A stretch of DNA of 64,000 nucleotides from CAXMST01 sp963793415. Lineage in GTDB: Bacteria; Actinomycetota; Thermoleophilia; Solirubrobacterales; 70-9. A program made the translations under genes and the position numbers. Location: the NCBI GenBank assembly GCA_963793415.1, contig CAWCAC010000002.1:2542001-2606000 (forward strand), in the 5' to 3' direction. Below are positions 16,878-26,053 of the stretch, in pieces. Within the stretch, counting starts at the first letter, position 1; each line of letters opens with the position of its first letter. A model generated the notes under the pieces. It was given only the letters and a program-made list of their open reading frames with translations, made no database searches and was not told the DNA's origin.

Positions 16878-18089
16878 TCACAGAGCAGGTCGGACCCTGC
16901 TCGGCGAGGCAAGCTGCGATTGAACGTAAACACTCTGGACGATCCCGATCGCCATGAAGGTGGCGATGACGGAAGATCCGCCGTAGCTCATCAATGGGAG
17001 GGGAATTCCCGCGACGGGCAAGATGCCCAGGTTCATCCCCACGTTGACGAAGACCTGGAAGAGCAACATCGCGGCGATACCGCCGGCGACGAGGCTTCCG
17101 TACAAGTTCTTCGAGAGTGTTGCGATCCGCAGCGCCCGCCATATGAGCAGGGCGTAGAGGGACAAGACAAGCGCAGCGCCCAGGAAACCCCATCGCTCCG
17201 ATGTGACGGAGAAGATGAAGTCGGTCTGGGCCTCCGGCAGGAAGCCGGCCTGCGCCTGGGAGGCGTCTTCGCCGAGTCCGGCCTTTCCACCGGACCCGAT
17301 GGCGATCAACGCCTGATTGGTTTGGTAACTGGCATCGCTCGGGTCGGCGCTCGGATTGAGGAACGCCGTCACTCGCTCTGCCTGGTAGCCCTGTAGGACC
17401 GGGACGCCGACCGCCGGGGCGACCACCAGTGCCACGAAAACAGTTGCCAGCGCGAGACCGCCGAGGACAGCGAAGTGCCTCCAGTCGATCCCGGCCAGGA
17501 ACATCACCGTGAGCGTGATCACGCCGTAAACGAGCGCGGTGTCCAGGTCGGGCTGTAACAAGATCAAGGCCATCGGGAAGCCGCCGAGCAGGAGCAGCCG
17601 CACAGTGCGGCGCCATTCGCTCTCGTAGCGACGGACCCTGTCGATCGCGAAGCCGGCCAGTGCAAGCACCAACAGCAGCTTTCCGATCTCCGATGGCTGG
17701 AACGTGAAGAAGGGAAGCTCGATCCAACGCTGGGCGCCGCGGGTGGCGGTGGCGAGGATCAGGACCGAGCCGACGAGCACGATCAGGGTGCCGTAGATGC
17801 CGACGCGGAGCTCGCGGAAGCGCGAGTAGTCGACCCGCGCGAGCGCGAACATGGCGGCGACGCCGACGATCCCGTAGATGCTCTGGCGGATGACGAGGAA
17901 GTAGGGATTGGCACTGTCGAAGTCCTGGAACGAGAGCCCGAGCAGGACGATGCTGATCGCGATCAGCCCCATCGAGGCGAGCGCCATGACCGGATCGATG
18001 CGGAGGAAGCCGGTCCGCTGGAGCAGGCCGACGTCGTGCTCGTCCGCGAAGGATCGCGACCGGCCGCGGGTAACTGTTGCCGTCTCCAT
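16878..18089 (-). CDS. rodA: RodA-type peptidoglycan glycosyltransferase (SEDS family)
   Basis: Polytopic membrane glycosyltransferase that polymerises lipid II during cell elongation, together with the class B PBP encoded just upstream. 403 residues with about ten hydrophobic segments. SEDS landmarks are present: GAQRWIELPFFTFQPSEIGK, LLQPDLDTAL (catalytic Asp region), GSGGKAGLGEDASQ, PEAQTDFIFSV and GIPLPLMSYGGSS. ATG 18089 start. Lies in the mreB-mreC-mreD-mrdA-rodA cluster, consistent with a role in the elongasome rather than FtsW division function. Confidence 0.95.
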   Translation of the reverse strand: METATVTRGRSRSFADEHDVGLLQRTGFLRIDPVMALASMGLIAISIVLLGLSFQDFDSANPYFLVIRQSIYGIVGVAAMFALARVDYSRFRELRVGIYGTLIVLVGSVLILATATRGAQRWIELPFFTFQPSEIGKLLLVLALAGFAIDRVRRYESEWRRTVRLLLLGGFPMALILLQPDLDTALVYGVITLTVMFLAGIDWRHFAVLGGLALATVFVALVVAPAVGVPVLQGYQAERVTAFLNPSADPSDASYQTNQALIAIGSGGKAGLGEDASQAQAGFLPEAQTDFIFSVTSERWGFLGAALVLSLYALLIWRALRIATLSKNLYGSLVAGGIAAMLLFQVFVNVGMNLGILPVAGIPLPLMSYGGSSVIATFMAIGIVQSVYVQSQLASPSRVRPAL

Positions 18090-18100
18090 CCGAGTGAACC

Positions 18101-20012
18101 TTAGCCCGCGGGAACCACTGTCTCGGTCGACTCGGTCGGCGGCGCAACCTCAGTCGTCTCCGTCGAGGTCGTCTCCGACTCGCTGACGCCGAAGTAGGCG
18201 GCGTAGATCGCCCGCGCGACCGGCGCCGCAGTCTCGGCGCCGAAGCCGCCGTTCTCGACCGTCGTCACGACGACGATCTCCGGGTCCGGGTAGGGAGCTA
18301 CCGACGCGTACCAGGACTGATGTCCGTTCGGGGGCCGCTCCGCCGTACCGGTCTTGCCCGCGACCTCGACCGGAAAGCCGCCGAAGACCTCGACCGAGGT
18401 GCCGCCGGCGCCGGTTGCAGCGTCATGCATGCCGGCCAGGATCGCCTCGCGCGATTCGTCCGAGATGTCGAGCTGGCGCCGCGCGGCGGGCTCGAACTCG
18501 GAGACCGGCGCGCCCGCCGGATCCTCGACCGACTCGGCGAGATGAGGGCGCACGACGGTGCCGCCGTTGGCGATCGCCGCGTAGGCGACGGCCATCTGCA
18601 GCGGGTCGGCCTGCAGGTCACCCTGGCCGAGCGCGAGGTTGATGTTGTCGCCGACCGACCAGGGACGATCGGTCAGGTCCTCCTCGAAGCAGGTCGTTGC
18701 GCCACTCCGGCGTCGGCAGCAGGCCCTCCGCCTCGCCGGGCAGGTCGACGCCCGTTGGCGAGCCGATGCCGAGATCGGAGGCCCACTTCTGCAGGCCTTC
18801 GTCGGTCTCGTTCTCGAGCCGGTCGCCGACGGTCGCGAAGAAGACGTTCGAGGAGAACTGCAGGGCCTGCTGGACTGCGATCGAGCCGTACGCACCGTCG
18901 CCGGAGTTGGTCACCTCGAGGCCGCCGCCGAGGTCGTAGGAGCCGTCGTCGACGATCGCCTCGGTGACGCCGAGCACGCCCTCGTTGAGCGCCGCCGTCG
19001 CGGTAATCGGCTTGAACGTCGAGCCGGTCGGATACAGGCCCGAGGTAGCGCGGTTGTAGAGGGGCTTGTCGGGGTTCTCGGAGAGCGACTTGTACTGGTC
19101 GGTCTCGACGGGGGGCGTGAAGACGCCGGGATCGAAGGTCGGGTAGGAACCCATCGCGACGATCGCGCCGTCATCGATGCGCATCGCGACGAAGCCGCCC
19201 GGCAGACCGAAGCTCGCGAGCGCCTCCTCGCCGGCCTTCTGGACCTTCGAGTCGAGCGACAGTACGAGGTTGTTGCCGGTGACCGGCGGGATCTCCGCCA
19301 GCTGGTTCTCCTGCGGCGTGCCCATCGCGTCGACCTGGACGCGGTAGGAGCCGCTCCTGCCGCGCAGGACGCTGTCGTACTGAAGCTCGAGCCCGTCGGT
19401 GCCGATCCGATCGCCCGGGTCGAGGTCCTCGGACTGAGGCTCCTTCAGCTGCTCCTCGCTGACCTCGCTGACGTAGCCGAACATGTGCGCGGCCATCGTT
19501 CCCTGCGGGTAGCGGCGGACGGAGACCTCGCCGGCGGTGACGCCGGGGAACTGGTCCTGGCGCTCCTCGAGATAGAAGACGAGCTCGCGATCGACATCCG
19601 ACTTCAGCGTCACGGGATTCGCAGGCAGGATCGCGGACTGCTCGCGGATCTCCTTCTTGATCTTGTCGTAGGGCATGTCGGCCTTCTTGCCGAGCTCCTT
19701 CAGCACCTGGTTGCGTTGCTGCGTGTTCTCGGGCAACTCGTCGGGACGGACCTGGAGCGAGACCGCGGTCCGGTTTGCGACCAGCGTCCTTCCCTTCGCG
19801 TCCTCGATCTCGCCGCGCGGCGCCTGGATCGGGATCGTGCGGACCTGGTTGTCCTTCGACTGCGCCAGGTATTCGTCACCCGACAGCACCTGCAGGTACC
19901 AGAGCCGGAAGAAGACGGCCGCGAAGACGACGAGGGTGATCCCGCTCAGCACGGCGACCCGGACAGCGAACTGAGCGTTGTTCGGGCGCTGTTCCTCGGA
20001 TCTGAACATCAA
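18101..20012 (-). CDS. mrdA: class B penicillin-binding protein 2 (transpeptidase), +1 frameshift
   Basis: Elongation-specific DD-transpeptidase. The first frame carries one N-terminal membrane helix (VAVLSGITLVVFAAVFFRLW), the PBP dimerisation domain, the catalytic motif as GSTFKP (S-x-x-K) and SSNVFF (SxN type). The second frame carries the rest: DRPWSVGDNINLALGQG, the KTGTAE box and a Ser/Thr/Glu-rich tail. The switch is at one surplus base at 18689 (CTG, C, TTC in sense); without it the protein is continuous at about 636 residues, and the 1912-nt span is 3n+1. All active-site motifs survive, which argues for a sequence error rather than decay. Confidence 0.9.
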
Positions 20013-20566
20013 CGGCTCACCCCCAGCATGCCACGCGCGCCCGACCGGCGTGGAACGCCGCGGTCGTCGACGAGGGCGGGCCGCAGGATCCGCTTGATCA
20101 GCGGGAACAGCGGGATTGCGATCAGCACGGCGAGTAGCGCCTGGACGAAGATCTCCCGGAGGAACAGAGGACTGACCGGATCATCGACCCCGAGCATCAG
20201 CTGCAGGGCGGCGTAGACCGCTGCGTAGACACCGGTCAATGCTCCCGTGACGAGCGGCGGCACGAACCACGGCACGATGTCGTAACCCTCGCGCCAGCGA
20301 CCGGCCAGGTAGCCAGCCGACAGCAACGCGAGGCTGGCGACGCCGAGGGTCGAATCGAGGGTCGAATCGAGCAGGAGGCCGACGCTGAAGCCGGAGACGG
20401 CGCCGGGAACGGCGCCGCCGAGCAGGCCGATCGCGATCACGGCGACCGGGATGATGTTGATAGTCGAGCCGAGGATCGGCGTCAGCGAGAAGAACGAGAG
20501 CTGCAGCAGGACCGCCGCGAACAGGATCGCGGCGACGGTGGCGACGATGCGGGGCGTGAAGATCAC
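20009..20566 (-). CDS. mreD: rod shape-determining protein MreD
   Basis: 185-residue integral membrane partner of MreC. About five hydrophobic segments are visible (VATVAAILFAAVLLQLSFF, IPVAVIAIGLLGGAVPG, LLSAGYLAG, VTGALTGVYAAVYAAL, ALLAVLIAIPLFPLI). GTG 20566 is chosen because it overlaps the mreC stop (GTGA) and starts directly before the first membrane segment. The longer open frame upstream is only a shadow of mreC. Overlaps mrdA by four bases. Sequence is divergent, as usual for MreD, so position in the cluster carries part of the assignment. Confidence 0.9.
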   Translation of the reverse strand: MIFTPRIVATVAAILFAAVLLQLSFFSLTPILGSTINIIPVAVIAIGLLGGAVPGAVSGFSVGLLLDSTLDSTLGVASLALLSAGYLAGRWREGYDIVPWFVPPLVTGALTGVYAAVYAALQLMLGVDDPVSPLFLREIFVQALLAVLIAIPLFPLIKRILRPALVDDRGVPRRSGARGMLGVSR

Positions 20567-21417
20567 GAGCCGCCCCCGGTGAGGACGAACACGTCGTCGA
20601 GCTCGGCGAGGTTGACAGCCGGCTCGACGTGGACCTCCTGCCGCCGCTCGAGCTCGTCCGGCTCGTCCTCGTCGATCTCGCCGATCGGGATGTCGGGCGG
20701 GAATCGCGAGCTGAGGTCGTCCTCGCTGAAGCCGGCGGTGACGAGGCTGTCGCCGCTGCGCAGTTCCTTGTCGGAGTCGATCAGCCCGAAGATCAGCGAG
20801 GAGGGGTTGCCGAGCTCGGGGGTGACCAGGCCGACGGCGCCGTTGTCGGTGACCCGGGCGGTAACGGCGCTGTCCTGGTTGGTGATCAGGGTCACCGTGG
20901 CGCTGCCGCCGTTGACCTCGGAGACGCGCCCGACAAGGCCCTCGCCGGTGATCACGGCATCGTCGACCTCGATCCCGTCGCCCGAGCCCTTGTCGATCAG
21001 CATCGTCTCGTTCCACTGGGTCGAGGAGCGGACCGCGACCGAGGCCTCGACGCGCTCGTAGCCGGCCAGAGCGGCCGCGCTCATCACCTTCGCGACCTTG
21101 TTCTCCTCGATCCCCTTCTCGAGATCGTTGCGGGTCTGCGCCAGCTCGGACTGGAGCTCCGCGACCTGCTCCTTCAGGTCCTCGTTCTCGCCGCGCGCCT
21201 CGAAGGTCTCGTCGAACCAGTTGACGAGGTCGCGGAACGGCTTCAGGGCGCGACTGGCGCCCTCCTCGAGCGGCGCCAGCACCGAGCCGACCCCGCTCTG
21301 GGCGACGTGCAGGGGCCCGTCCTCACCCTCGCTGAAGTGCGAGCTGATCAGGACCAGGCAGGCGACCACGAGCAGGACGAGGATCGCGCGGCGTCGTCGT
21401 ACCTGTCTGCGGTACAT
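20563..21417 (-). CDS. mreC: rod shape-determining protein MreC
   Basis: 284-residue elongasome scaffold. N-terminal single membrane helix (AILVLLVVACLVLISSHF) followed by a coiled coil (about residues 70-110: ENEDLKEQVAELQSELAQ) and the beta-barrel periplasmic-type domain with MLIDKGSGDGI, VITGEGLVGRVSEV and LITNQDSAV. Starts at ATG 21417, 12 bp after mreB. The C-terminus overlaps mreD by four bases. It links MreB to MreD and the PBP2/RodA pair encoded next. Confidence 0.95.
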   Translation of the reverse strand: MYRRQVRRRRAILVLLVVACLVLISSHFSEGEDGPLHVAQSGVGSVLAPLEEGASRALKPFRDLVNWFDETFEARGENEDLKEQVAELQSELAQTRNDLEKGIEENKVAKVMSAAALAGYERVEASVAVRSSTQWNETMLIDKGSGDGIEVDDAVITGEGLVGRVSEVNGGSATVTLITNQDSAVTARVTDNGAVGLVTPELGNPSSLIFGLIDSDKELRSGDSLVTAGFSEDDLSSRFPPDIPIGEIDEDEPDELERRQEVHVEPAVNLAELDDVFVLTGGGS

Positions 21418-21429
21418 CGCACTCCCCCT

Positions 21430-22476
21430 CTAACGACGCCGTCGTCCGCCGTTGCGCGAGGAGACCTGATGGATGACTTCGAGGTCCTCGAGCGAGCGGC
21501 CGGAGCCGACGGCGACGCAGGTAAGGGGCGAGTCGGCAAGCTGGGCCGGCATCTGGCACTCGTTGCGGAGGCGCTCGTCGAAGCCCTGCAGGAGTGAGCC
21601 GCCGCCGGCGAGCGTGATGCCGCGGTCCATGATGTCGCCGGCGAGCTCGGGCGGGGTCCGGTCGAGCGTCTCACGGACCGCGCCTACGATCGCGTTGACC
21701 GGCTCCTTGAGAGCCTCGCGGACCTCCTCGGAGCTCAGCATCACCGTCTTCGGCAGGCCGCTGACGATGTCGCGGCCGCGAATCTCGGTGTGGATCTCCT
21801 CGGGCAGCTCGGTCGCCGAGCCGGCCTCGAGCTTGACCTCCTCGGCGGTCTGCTGGCCGATCATCAGCTTGTGCACGGTCTTGCAGTGGTTGACGATCGC
21901 GTCGTCCATCTCGTCGCCGCCGACGCGGATCGACTGACTGACGACGATGCCGCCGAGCGAGATCACGGCGACCTCGCTGGTGCCGCCGCCGATGTCGACG
22001 ACCATCGACCCGGTCGGCTCGCCGACCGGGAGGCCGGCGCCGATCGCAGCCGCCATCGGCTCCTCGATCAGATACGCCTGGCGAGCGCCCGCCGCCAGGC
22101 AGGCCTCCTCGACGGCGCGCTTCTCGACTCCGGTCACACCGGAGGGAACACAGACGACGACGCGCGGATGCGCGAAACGGTTCTGATGCACCTGCTGGAT
22201 GAAGTAGCGCAGCATCTCCTCGGTCACATCGAAGTCGGCGATGACGCCGTCCTTGAGCGGGCGGATCGCCTGGATCGTGCCGGGCGTGCGGCCCAGCATC
22301 CGCTTCGCCTCCATGCCGACGGCGTGCACCTCGCCGGTGCGCGAGTCGACGGCGACGACGCTCGGCTCGCTGAGCACGATGCCGCGACCGCGGACGTAGA
22401 CGAGGGTGTTGGCGGTGCCGAGGTCGACGGCCATGTCACGGCCGCCGAATCCCGTCATGTAGCTGAAAATTCCCAT
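21430..22476 (-). CDS. mreB: rod shape-determining actin homologue MreB
   Basis: 348-residue actin-fold ATPase whose filaments under the membrane direct lateral wall synthesis. Phosphate-binding loops are clear: VDLGTANTLVYV near the start, VVDIGGGTSEVAVI in the middle and LAGGGSLLQGFD later. ATG 22476 is chosen because MGIFSYMTGF is the usual amphipathic N-terminus; the longer open frame upstream is low-quality. First gene of the mre-mrdA-rodA operon. It is preceded by a 211-bp gap after maf that probably holds the operon promoter. Confidence 0.97.
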   Translation of the reverse strand: MGIFSYMTGFGGRDMAVDLGTANTLVYVRGRGIVLSEPSVVAVDSRTGEVHAVGMEAKRMLGRTPGTIQAIRPLKDGVIADFDVTEEMLRYFIQQVHQNRFAHPRVVVCVPSGVTGVEKRAVEEACLAAGARQAYLIEEPMAAAIGAGLPVGEPTGSMVVDIGGGTSEVAVISLGGIVVSQSIRVGGDEMDDAIVNHCKTVHKLMIGQQTAEEVKLEAGSATELPEEIHTEIRGRDIVSGLPKTVMLSSEEVREALKEPVNAIVGAVRETLDRTPPELAGDIMDRGITLAGGGSLLQGFDERLRNECQMPAQLADSPLTCVAVGSGRSLEDLEVIHQVSSRNGGRRRR

Positions 22477-22687
22477 AGAGATATCGAGGTGAAGTCGTCC
22501 TGAAGGTAAGCGAAGTCGGGGGCTCCGGGGCGGCGGCGGAGCATGGGTTGAGCCGGCCCGATCGATGCTCTGGATGAGGCTGCGAGTGCCTCCTCGCTGC
22601 CGGCCGGCCGCGCGGTGGCGCAGTCTAGCGGAGAGCAGGAGGAAAGACCATTTTGTGAGCAAACGCACACCGCCTGCACATCGTCCA

Positions 22688-23263
22688 TCAACGGTCCTGC
22701 AAGCGCTCGATCAGGCGCGCGGTGAGCGGCAGCGGCAGACCGATCACGTTCGAGAGGTCGCCCTCGATCGCAGCGATCATGCTCGAGCCGAATCCCTGCA
22801 CCGCATAGCCCCCGGCTCGACCCCGCCACTCGCCGGTGGCGACGTAGGCCTCGACCTCGGTGGAGCCGAGCTCACGGAACGTGACCGCGGTCGTCTCGAC
22901 GCCGCCCTCACCGGTGTCCGCACTGGGCCGCCCGGCCGGAGGAAGGACCCGGACGCCGCTGTGGACGAGGTGGGTGCGGCCGGCGAGCAGCTCGATCCGG
23001 GCCTGCGCCTGTTCGGCGTCTTCCGGCTTGCCGAGGACGACGCCGTCGATGACGACGTCCGTGTCGGAGCCGATCACCGTCGCGTCCGGCCCGGCGAGCG
23101 CGGCCCCCGCCCGCGCCTTGAGCTCGGCGTTGTGGAGCACGAGCTCGAGCGGATCGCCCACGGTCAGCTCCTCGACGTCCGGCTCGACGACCTCGAACGG
23201 GATCCCGAGCAGCGGCAGCAGCTCGCGTCGCCGCGGCGACGCCGAGGCGAGGACGAGCCGCAT
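22688..23263 (-). CDS. maf: Maf-family nucleoside triphosphate pyrophosphatase
   Basis: 191-residue housecleaning pyrophosphatase that removes modified or non-canonical NTPs. Family landmarks: ASASPRRRELL at the N-terminus, NAELKARAG, the catalytic Asp region GSDTDVVIDG, LGKPED, and GYAVQGFGSSMIAAIEGDLSNVIGLPL near the C-terminus. The active-site residues all look intact. It lies between ndk and mreB on the minus strand, a frequent neighbour of mreB in bacteria. Confidence 0.94.
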   Translation of the reverse strand: MRLVLASASPRRRELLPLLGIPFEVVEPDVEELTVGDPLELVLHNAELKARAGAALAGPDATVIGSDTDVVIDGVVLGKPEDAEQAQARIELLAGRTHLVHSGVRVLPPAGRPSADTGEGGVETTAVTFRELGSTEVEAYVATGEWRGRAGGYAVQGFGSSMIAAIEGDLSNVIGLPLPLTARLIERLQDR

Positions 23264-23317
23264 CAGCCGACCGGGAGGTGAGCTCGGGCTCGAGACCGCG
23301 ACCGGCTCACCGGGCGC

Positions 23318-23731
23318 TCAGAGCTCGGGGAACCAGATCCCGGTCTCGCGGGCGGCCGACTCGTCGGAGTCGGATCCGTGCACGAGGTTGAAGGTGACCT
23401 CGGTGCCGAAGTCGCCGCGGATCGAACCGGTCTCGGCCTCAACGGGGTTGGTCGAGCCGATCAGCTGGCGGGCGGCCTTGACGGCCTCGACACCCTCGAG
23501 CACGATCGCGACGAGCGGGCCGCCGGTGATGAACTCGACGAGCTCGCCGAAGAACGGCTTCTCCTTGTGCTCGGCGTAGTGCTCGTTGGCGGTCGCCTCA
23601 TCGGCGGTCATCAGCTTGATCGCGACCGGGGTCAGGCCCTTGCGCTCGAAGCGGGCGAGGGCCTCGCCGGTGAGGCCGCGCTCGAACGCGTCGGGCTTGA
23701 TCAGGATCAGGGTGCGGGTCTTCTCTGCCAT
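23318..23731 (-). CDS. ndk: nucleoside diphosphate kinase
   Basis: 137-residue enzyme that balances NTP and dNTP pools by ping-pong phosphotransfer. RTLILIKPDAFERGL at the N-terminus, GSTNPVEAETGSIRGDFG, and the active-site histidine in NLVHGSDS are all present. Normal full length. Start at ATG 23731 with GGAGGACC upstream. Same strand as maf, 54 bp away. Confidence 0.97.
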   Translation of the reverse strand: MAEKTRTLILIKPDAFERGLTGEALARFERKGLTPVAIKLMTADEATANEHYAEHKEKPFFGELVEFITGGPLVAIVLEGVEAVKAARQLIGSTNPVEAETGSIRGDFGTEVTFNLVHGSDSDESAARETGIWFPEL

Positions 23732-23814
23732 GGCGGGTCCTCCTGGACGTCTGTCTACGGGTTTGGGTGGGTGCTCTTCGGAGGCGAGTCAGCGGCTGCG
23801 GCCGACTCGGACTC

Positions 23815-24630
23815 TCAGCTCTTCGGGGTGGTCCTGGGGCGAGTGCCCGAGGAATCCGACCGCTCGCCCTCCGGCGTCTCTGCGACCCGCTCAGCCGGCG
23901 ACTTCCTGCGCGGCGCCGGAGCGTCGGACGAGGATGCGCTACCGGAGCTCGAGGAGCTCGACGAGCCTGAGGAGGCGGATCCGCTCGACGCGGAGGTGCT
24001 GCTGCGCCGCTTCGGGGCAGCTTTCGAAGGAGGTCGGCGCTCGGAGCTACCCGGTCGCTCCGTTCGCGGGCGCTTGGAGCTCGAGCGCGAAGCCGGTGGT
24101 GCGCCCTCTTCCGGCGGTCGTGCGGGACGGCGCCGGCCGCCCTCGCGGGGCGCTGCCGACGACGATGAAGACGAGGAGGACTTGCGGCGGGCTACGGGCG
24201 CCTCACAACGCGGGCAGACGGCCCAGCGCGGGTCGACCGGGCGACCGCAGGAGCGGCACGGGTCCTTGAGCCGGTGCTGGCACTCGGGGCAGCGCAGCCA
24301 GGAGAGCTCGATCGGATGCTCGCAGCGAGGGCACGAGGTCTCGCTGAGGCGGCGCAAGCGCAGCTCCGACGCCTTGATCTCGAGCTCGCGCTCGCGAGCG
24401 TCCTCGAGGAACTCCGGCGGACGCAGGATCGTGTAGACGATCGTGCCGATGAACGGAAACAGCGACGCCGCGGTCGCAGCGGCGACCAGGACCCCGTCGT
24501 TGATCCGCCGCTTGGCGTCCGTGTAGGTCCAGTAGATGAGTGATATCCAGACGACCAGCAGAACCAGGATCAACAGGTTGACCGCGAGGTTCAGCGAGCC
24601 GTCCTTGATTCCGAACAGCGCTGTAAGCAT
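23815..24630 (-). CDS. membrane protein with double zinc ribbon and long Ser/Arg/Pro-rich tail
   Basis: 271 residues in three parts. Two hydrophobic segments (about 14-35 and 47-70) indicate a membrane hairpin. Then come paired zinc ribbons (SCPRCEHPIE, LRCPECQHRL, PCRSCGRPVD, AVCPRCEAPV), four CxxC knuckles in all. A low-complexity, positively charged Ser-rich tail of about 125 residues follows, with runs of Ser. No enzyme motif is present. Zinc ribbons of this type usually mediate protein or nucleic acid contacts, so the tail and ribbons probably face the cytoplasm. Function unknown. Confidence 0.8.
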   Translation of the reverse strand: MLTALFGIKDGSLNLAVNLLILVLLVVWISLIYWTYTDAKRRINDGVLVAAATAASLFPFIGTIVYTILRPPEFLEDARERELEIKASELRLRRLSETSCPRCEHPIELSWLRCPECQHRLKDPCRSCGRPVDPRWAVCPRCEAPVARRKSSSSSSSSAAPREGGRRRPARPPEEGAPPASRSSSKRPRTERPGSSERRPPSKAAPKRRSSTSASSGSASSGSSSSSSSGSASSSDAPAPRRKSPAERVAETPEGERSDSSGTRPRTTPKS

Positions 24631-24714
24631 CTCTAGAGGCGCGTCAGTCTAGCCGCGATCGCGGCCGCCACGCCGGTCGAGCCGGTTCTGGGTGAAAGCG
24701 ACCACCGGCATCGC

Positions 24715-24801
24715 TCAGAGGAACATGCGCCCAAACAGGTAGCCGAGGCCGAAGAAGACGAGGATAACCCCGGCGACCACGACGGCCACCAGGCCCATCA
24801 T
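24715..24801 (-). CDS. small predicted membrane protein (28 residues)
   Basis: Too short for usual gene callers. ATG 24801 overlaps the folC stop codon (ATGA), and the product is almost entirely one hydrophobic helix (MMGLVAVVVAGVILVFFGLG then YLFGRMFL). The coupled start and the clean single membrane segment support a real small protein, possibly an accessory of the neighbouring membrane zinc-ribbon protein. No family recognised; comparison with relatives would decide. Confidence 0.45.
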   Translation of the reverse strand: MMGLVAVVVAGVILVFFGLGYLFGRMFL

Positions 24802-25994
24802 CGATAGGAGCTCTGATCTCGCTTCTCGGTCCATGCGTGCCTCAAAAGGTAGTGCGAACCGGCGAAGACCGCCACTCCCCCGGCCTCGCCGGCAAGCTCG
24901 AGCGCCCTCCTGCAGGCCGCGCCCGCGTCAGCGACCGCCTCCGTCTGCGCTCCCGCCGCGCGAAAGTGCGCGGCGAGCTCGGCTGGGTCGAGCGCAACGG
25001 CTCCGGGGCGCCCCATCGCCGGCCCCGGTTCGGCGGCCGTGCAGATCACGTGGACGGCGTGCGGCCCGAGCTCGGCCGCGATCCCGGCGGCGTCCTTGTC
25101 GGCGAGCACCGAGGCGCAGAGCGTCAGCGGACCGCGTCCCCCGTCGAGCAGGCCGCGGAGCGACTCCGCCAGAGCCGCCGCGCCCTCGCGGTTGTGGGCG
25201 GCGTCGAAGACAGCCGGCGGATCGCCCTCGACGAGCTCGAAGCGGCCGCTGAGCGGGAGCGGATCGAGAGCGTTCCGGGATTCGGCCGGCGTCGGCATCT
25301 CGCCGAGGATCACGGCGGCGAGCTCGAGCGCGACCCCGGCGTTGCGCCTCAGGTACGGGCCGAAGCGCTCGGGGACGGCGCCCGCCGGGGCCTCCGCCGC
25401 CTCGACGACGCGCGCGCCCAGCGCCGCGGCATGCTCTCGCGCGAGTCCCTCGACCGAGGCGGGCAGCGTGCCGAGGATCAGCGTCGTCGCCGGCTCCAGG
25501 ACCGCGAGCTTCTCGGCCGCGATCGCCTCCACGGTGTCGCCGAGCCAGTCGGTGTGGTCGAGGGCGACGGAGGTCAGCGCGGTCGCCTCGGCGGCGATCA
25601 CGTTGGTCGCGTCCAGCCTGCCGCCGAGCCCCGCCTCGACGACCGCGACCGCGACACCGGCGTCGCGGAAGGCCACGTAGGAGACCGCGATCGCAGCCTC
25701 GAACTGCGTGATCCGGGCGCCGTCGGCAAAGCCCGGCTCGATCTCGGCGATCGCCTCGGCGACCTCCGTGGCGGCGCGCTCGAAGGCGGCCGCATCGATC
25801 TCGATGCCGCCGACGCGCGTGCGCTCGCGCCAGCGGGTCGTGTGCGGCGAGATGCAGGCGCCGGTGCGGATGCCTGCTGCCTCGAGCAGGGCCGCACACA
25901 TCAGCGTCGCCGAGGACTTGCCGTTGGTTCCGACCACGTGCAGCGAGCGGTAGGTCCGCTCCGGATGGCCGAGCGCCGCGCAGAGCGCCCGCAT
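24798..25994 (-). CDS. folC: bifunctional folylpolyglutamate synthase / dihydrofolate synthase
   Basis: Adds glutamate to dihydropteroate or folates in an ATP-dependent Mur-ligase-like reaction. 398 residues from ATG 25994. VVGTNGKSSAT is the P-loop, SPHTTRWRERTRVGG the folate loop, VVEAGLGGRLDATN and ALDHTDWLGDTVEAIAAEK the ATP and metal site. The C-terminal ligase domain has FDAAHNREGA. Similarity clearly continues about 22 residues upstream of the ATG (YLAGLEPVGWRLGLVRM) up to the valS stop, but that stretch has no ATG, GTG or TTG. The start is therefore uncertain, or an indel lies nearby. Downstream of valS, a common actinobacterial order. Confidence 0.93.
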   Translation of the reverse strand: MRALCAALGHPERTYRSLHVVGTNGKSSATLMCAALLEAAGIRTGACISPHTTRWRERTRVGGIEIDAAAFERAATEVAEAIAEIEPGFADGARITQFEAAIAVSYVAFRDAGVAVAVVEAGLGGRLDATNVIAAEATALTSVALDHTDWLGDTVEAIAAEKLAVLEPATTLILGTLPASVEGLAREHAAALGARVVEAAEAPAGAVPERFGPYLRRNAGVALELAAVILGEMPTPAESRNALDPLPLSGRFELVEGDPPAVFDAAHNREGAAALAESLRGLLDGGRGPLTLCASVLADKDAAGIAAELGPHAVHVICTAAEPGPAMGRPGAVALDPAELAAHFRAAGAQTEAVADAGAACRRALELAGEAGGVAVFAGSHYLLRHAWTEKRDQSSYR

Positions 25995-26053
25995 GCGGAC
26001 GAGGCCGAGCCTCCAGCCGACGGGCTCGAGCCCGGCCAGGTACCGCTCGGGGT

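Noticed and set aside
20567..21016. N-terminal extension of MreD
   Set aside because: Arg/Gly-rich sequence in the extension is the out-of-frame shadow of mreC; GTG 20566 overlapping the mreC stop is the natural start.
22477..22668. 64-residue N-terminal extension of MreB
   Set aside because: Not conserved-looking; the canonical MreB amphipathic start is at 22476.
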